The notes under the pieces: model-generated
What the model saw: the letters and a program-made list of their open reading frames with translations, nothing else
What the model was told of the DNA's origin: nothing
Database searches by the model: none
Translations under genes and position numbers: made by a program
From: Planctomycetota bacterium
Lineage (GTDB): Bacteria; Planctomycetota; Phycisphaerae; UBA1845
Direction of reading: 5' to 3'
Assembly: GCA_024277835.1 (NCBI GenBank)
Contig: JAJRUK010000384.1
Coordinates: 1 to 5,334, forward strand
DNA: 5,334 nt
Shown here: positions 5,023 to 5,334 of the stretch, piece by piece
Layout of the letters: each line of letters starts with the position of its first letter
Numbering within the stretch: the first letter of the stretch is position 1

Positions 5023-5243
5023 CTTGTCTAATCTGCAAACAGGGAACAACATCACTCGGTCGAACGACCGTAACAATGCAACGCGGAAACTGCACGGTCA
5101 TCTTCAAGGGCGTCCCAGCTGACATCTGCGAAAACTGTGGAGAATACTTCGTTGACGAGTCCGTAACGCGCGAACTCCTCCGACGCGCCGAGGTAGCCGC
5201 ACAAAACGGCGCAGAAGTCGAAATTCTTTCCTACGCCGCGTAA
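5019..5243 (+). CDS. YgiT/MqsA-type zinc-finger protein, putative antitoxin
   Basis: A 74-aa protein beginning MTCLICKQG with two CxxC pairs, Cys3/Cys6 and Cys37/Cys40 (ICENCGEYF), which would bind one zinc. This is the layout of the N-terminal domain of MqsA, the part that contacts its toxin. After the second pair comes a helix (VTRELLRRAEVAAQNG) and a short strand. E. coli MqsA is about 131 aa and has a C-terminal helix-turn-helix for DNA binding; that domain is absent here, so self-repression by this protein alone is unlikely. The ATG overlaps the DUF4258 stop codon as ATGA, so the two are translationally coupled, as expected for a toxin-antitoxin pair in toxin-first order. The pairing is inferred, not shown. 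Confidence 0.85.
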   Translation: MTCLICKQGTTSLGRTTVTMQRGNCTVIFKGVPADICENCGEYFVDESVTRELLRRAEVAAQNGAEVEILSYAA

Positions 5244-5256
5244 GGACTTCCCCTCA

Positions 5257-5334
5257 ATGAACCCAATCGCAATGACAATCGTCTTCCTCGTCGGCTGGGG
5301 TGCGTTCGCGTATTCTTCGGTGCGCCGCTGGCGA
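5257..5334 (+). CDS. Partial gene: N-terminal membrane anchor of a probable ETF-linked (Fe-S) membrane oxidoreductase
   Basis: Only the first 26 residues are present; the gene runs off the window. It begins MNPIAMTIVFLVGW, one hydrophobic helix of about 17 residues, followed by a basic stretch (VRRWR), consistent with an N-in membrane anchor and positive cytoplasmic side. The same style of start is, from memory, typical of the large (Fe-S)-binding, heterodisulfide-reductase-related proteins (EtfD-like) found next to etfBA, which pass ETF electrons to quinone. No iron-sulfur motif is visible in the part present, so the assignment rests on this N-terminus and on context. AAGGA at 5242-5246, across the zinc-finger gene's stop, gives a ribosome binding site with 10-base spacing; the 13-base gap implies co-transcription. 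Confidence 0.5.
   Translation, partial: MNPIAMTIVFLVGWGAFAYSSVRRWR

Noticed and set aside
4654..5076. 140-aa minus-strand frame opposite the DUF4258 gene
   Set aside because: The plus strand encodes a recognisable family with proper start sites and coupling; the antisense frame shows no domain.
1..5334. CRISPR arrays, tRNA or rRNA genes, insertion sequences
   Set aside because: No regularly spaced direct repeats, no tRNA-like cloverleaf or rRNA sequence, and no transposase or terminal inverted repeats were seen.

Overview
The window reads like a chromosomal segment of a GC-leaning Gram-negative bacterium, most probably a planctomycete (Planctomycetota). That placement is an inference. It rests on the style of the STAS / anti-sigma kinase pair, on an etfB-etfA cluster that appears to lead into an ETF-linked membrane protein, and on an intergenic repeat-like segment (GCGACCGTAAGGGAGCG) that resembles a dispersed repeat I associate from memory with planctomycete genomes.

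Layout. Minus strand, 73-1189: a secreted zinc-dependent phospholipase C-family protein with an apparently complete set of metal ligands, followed four bases later by a small unrecognised 75-aa protein whose ribosome binding site lies in the last codons of the phospholipase gene. Positions 1190-1425 form a divergent intergenic region with a plausible sigma70-type promoter (TTGACA-16-TAGACT) for the rightward genes. Plus strand, 1426-2591: a STAS-domain anti-anti-sigma factor, then a 244-aa protein joining an RsbW/SpoIIAB-type HATPase kinase domain to a complete acylphosphatase domain. This fusion is the most unusual object in the window.

Plus strand, 2765-5334: etfB (GTG start, behind a structured leader with a perfect 9-bp GC-rich inverted repeat), a 139-base gap holding the repeat-like segment, a candidate promoter and an operator-like inverted repeat, then etfA. 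Next come a small DUF4258 protein (TTG start) and, overlapping it by ATGA, a short YgiT/MqsA-type zinc-finger protein; together they look like a type II toxin-antitoxin pair. Thirteen bases later starts a gene cut by the window edge, whose membrane-anchor N-terminus fits an ETF-linked (Fe-S)-binding membrane oxidoreductase.

How the genes work together. The ETF subunits would carry electrons from acyl-CoA or similar dehydrogenases, presumably to the quinone pool through the truncated downstream protein. The STAS and kinase-acylphosphatase proteins form a partner-switching module whose sigma factor or other target is not in the window. The toxin-antitoxin-like pair sits inside the apparent etf transcription unit, which is an odd place for it.
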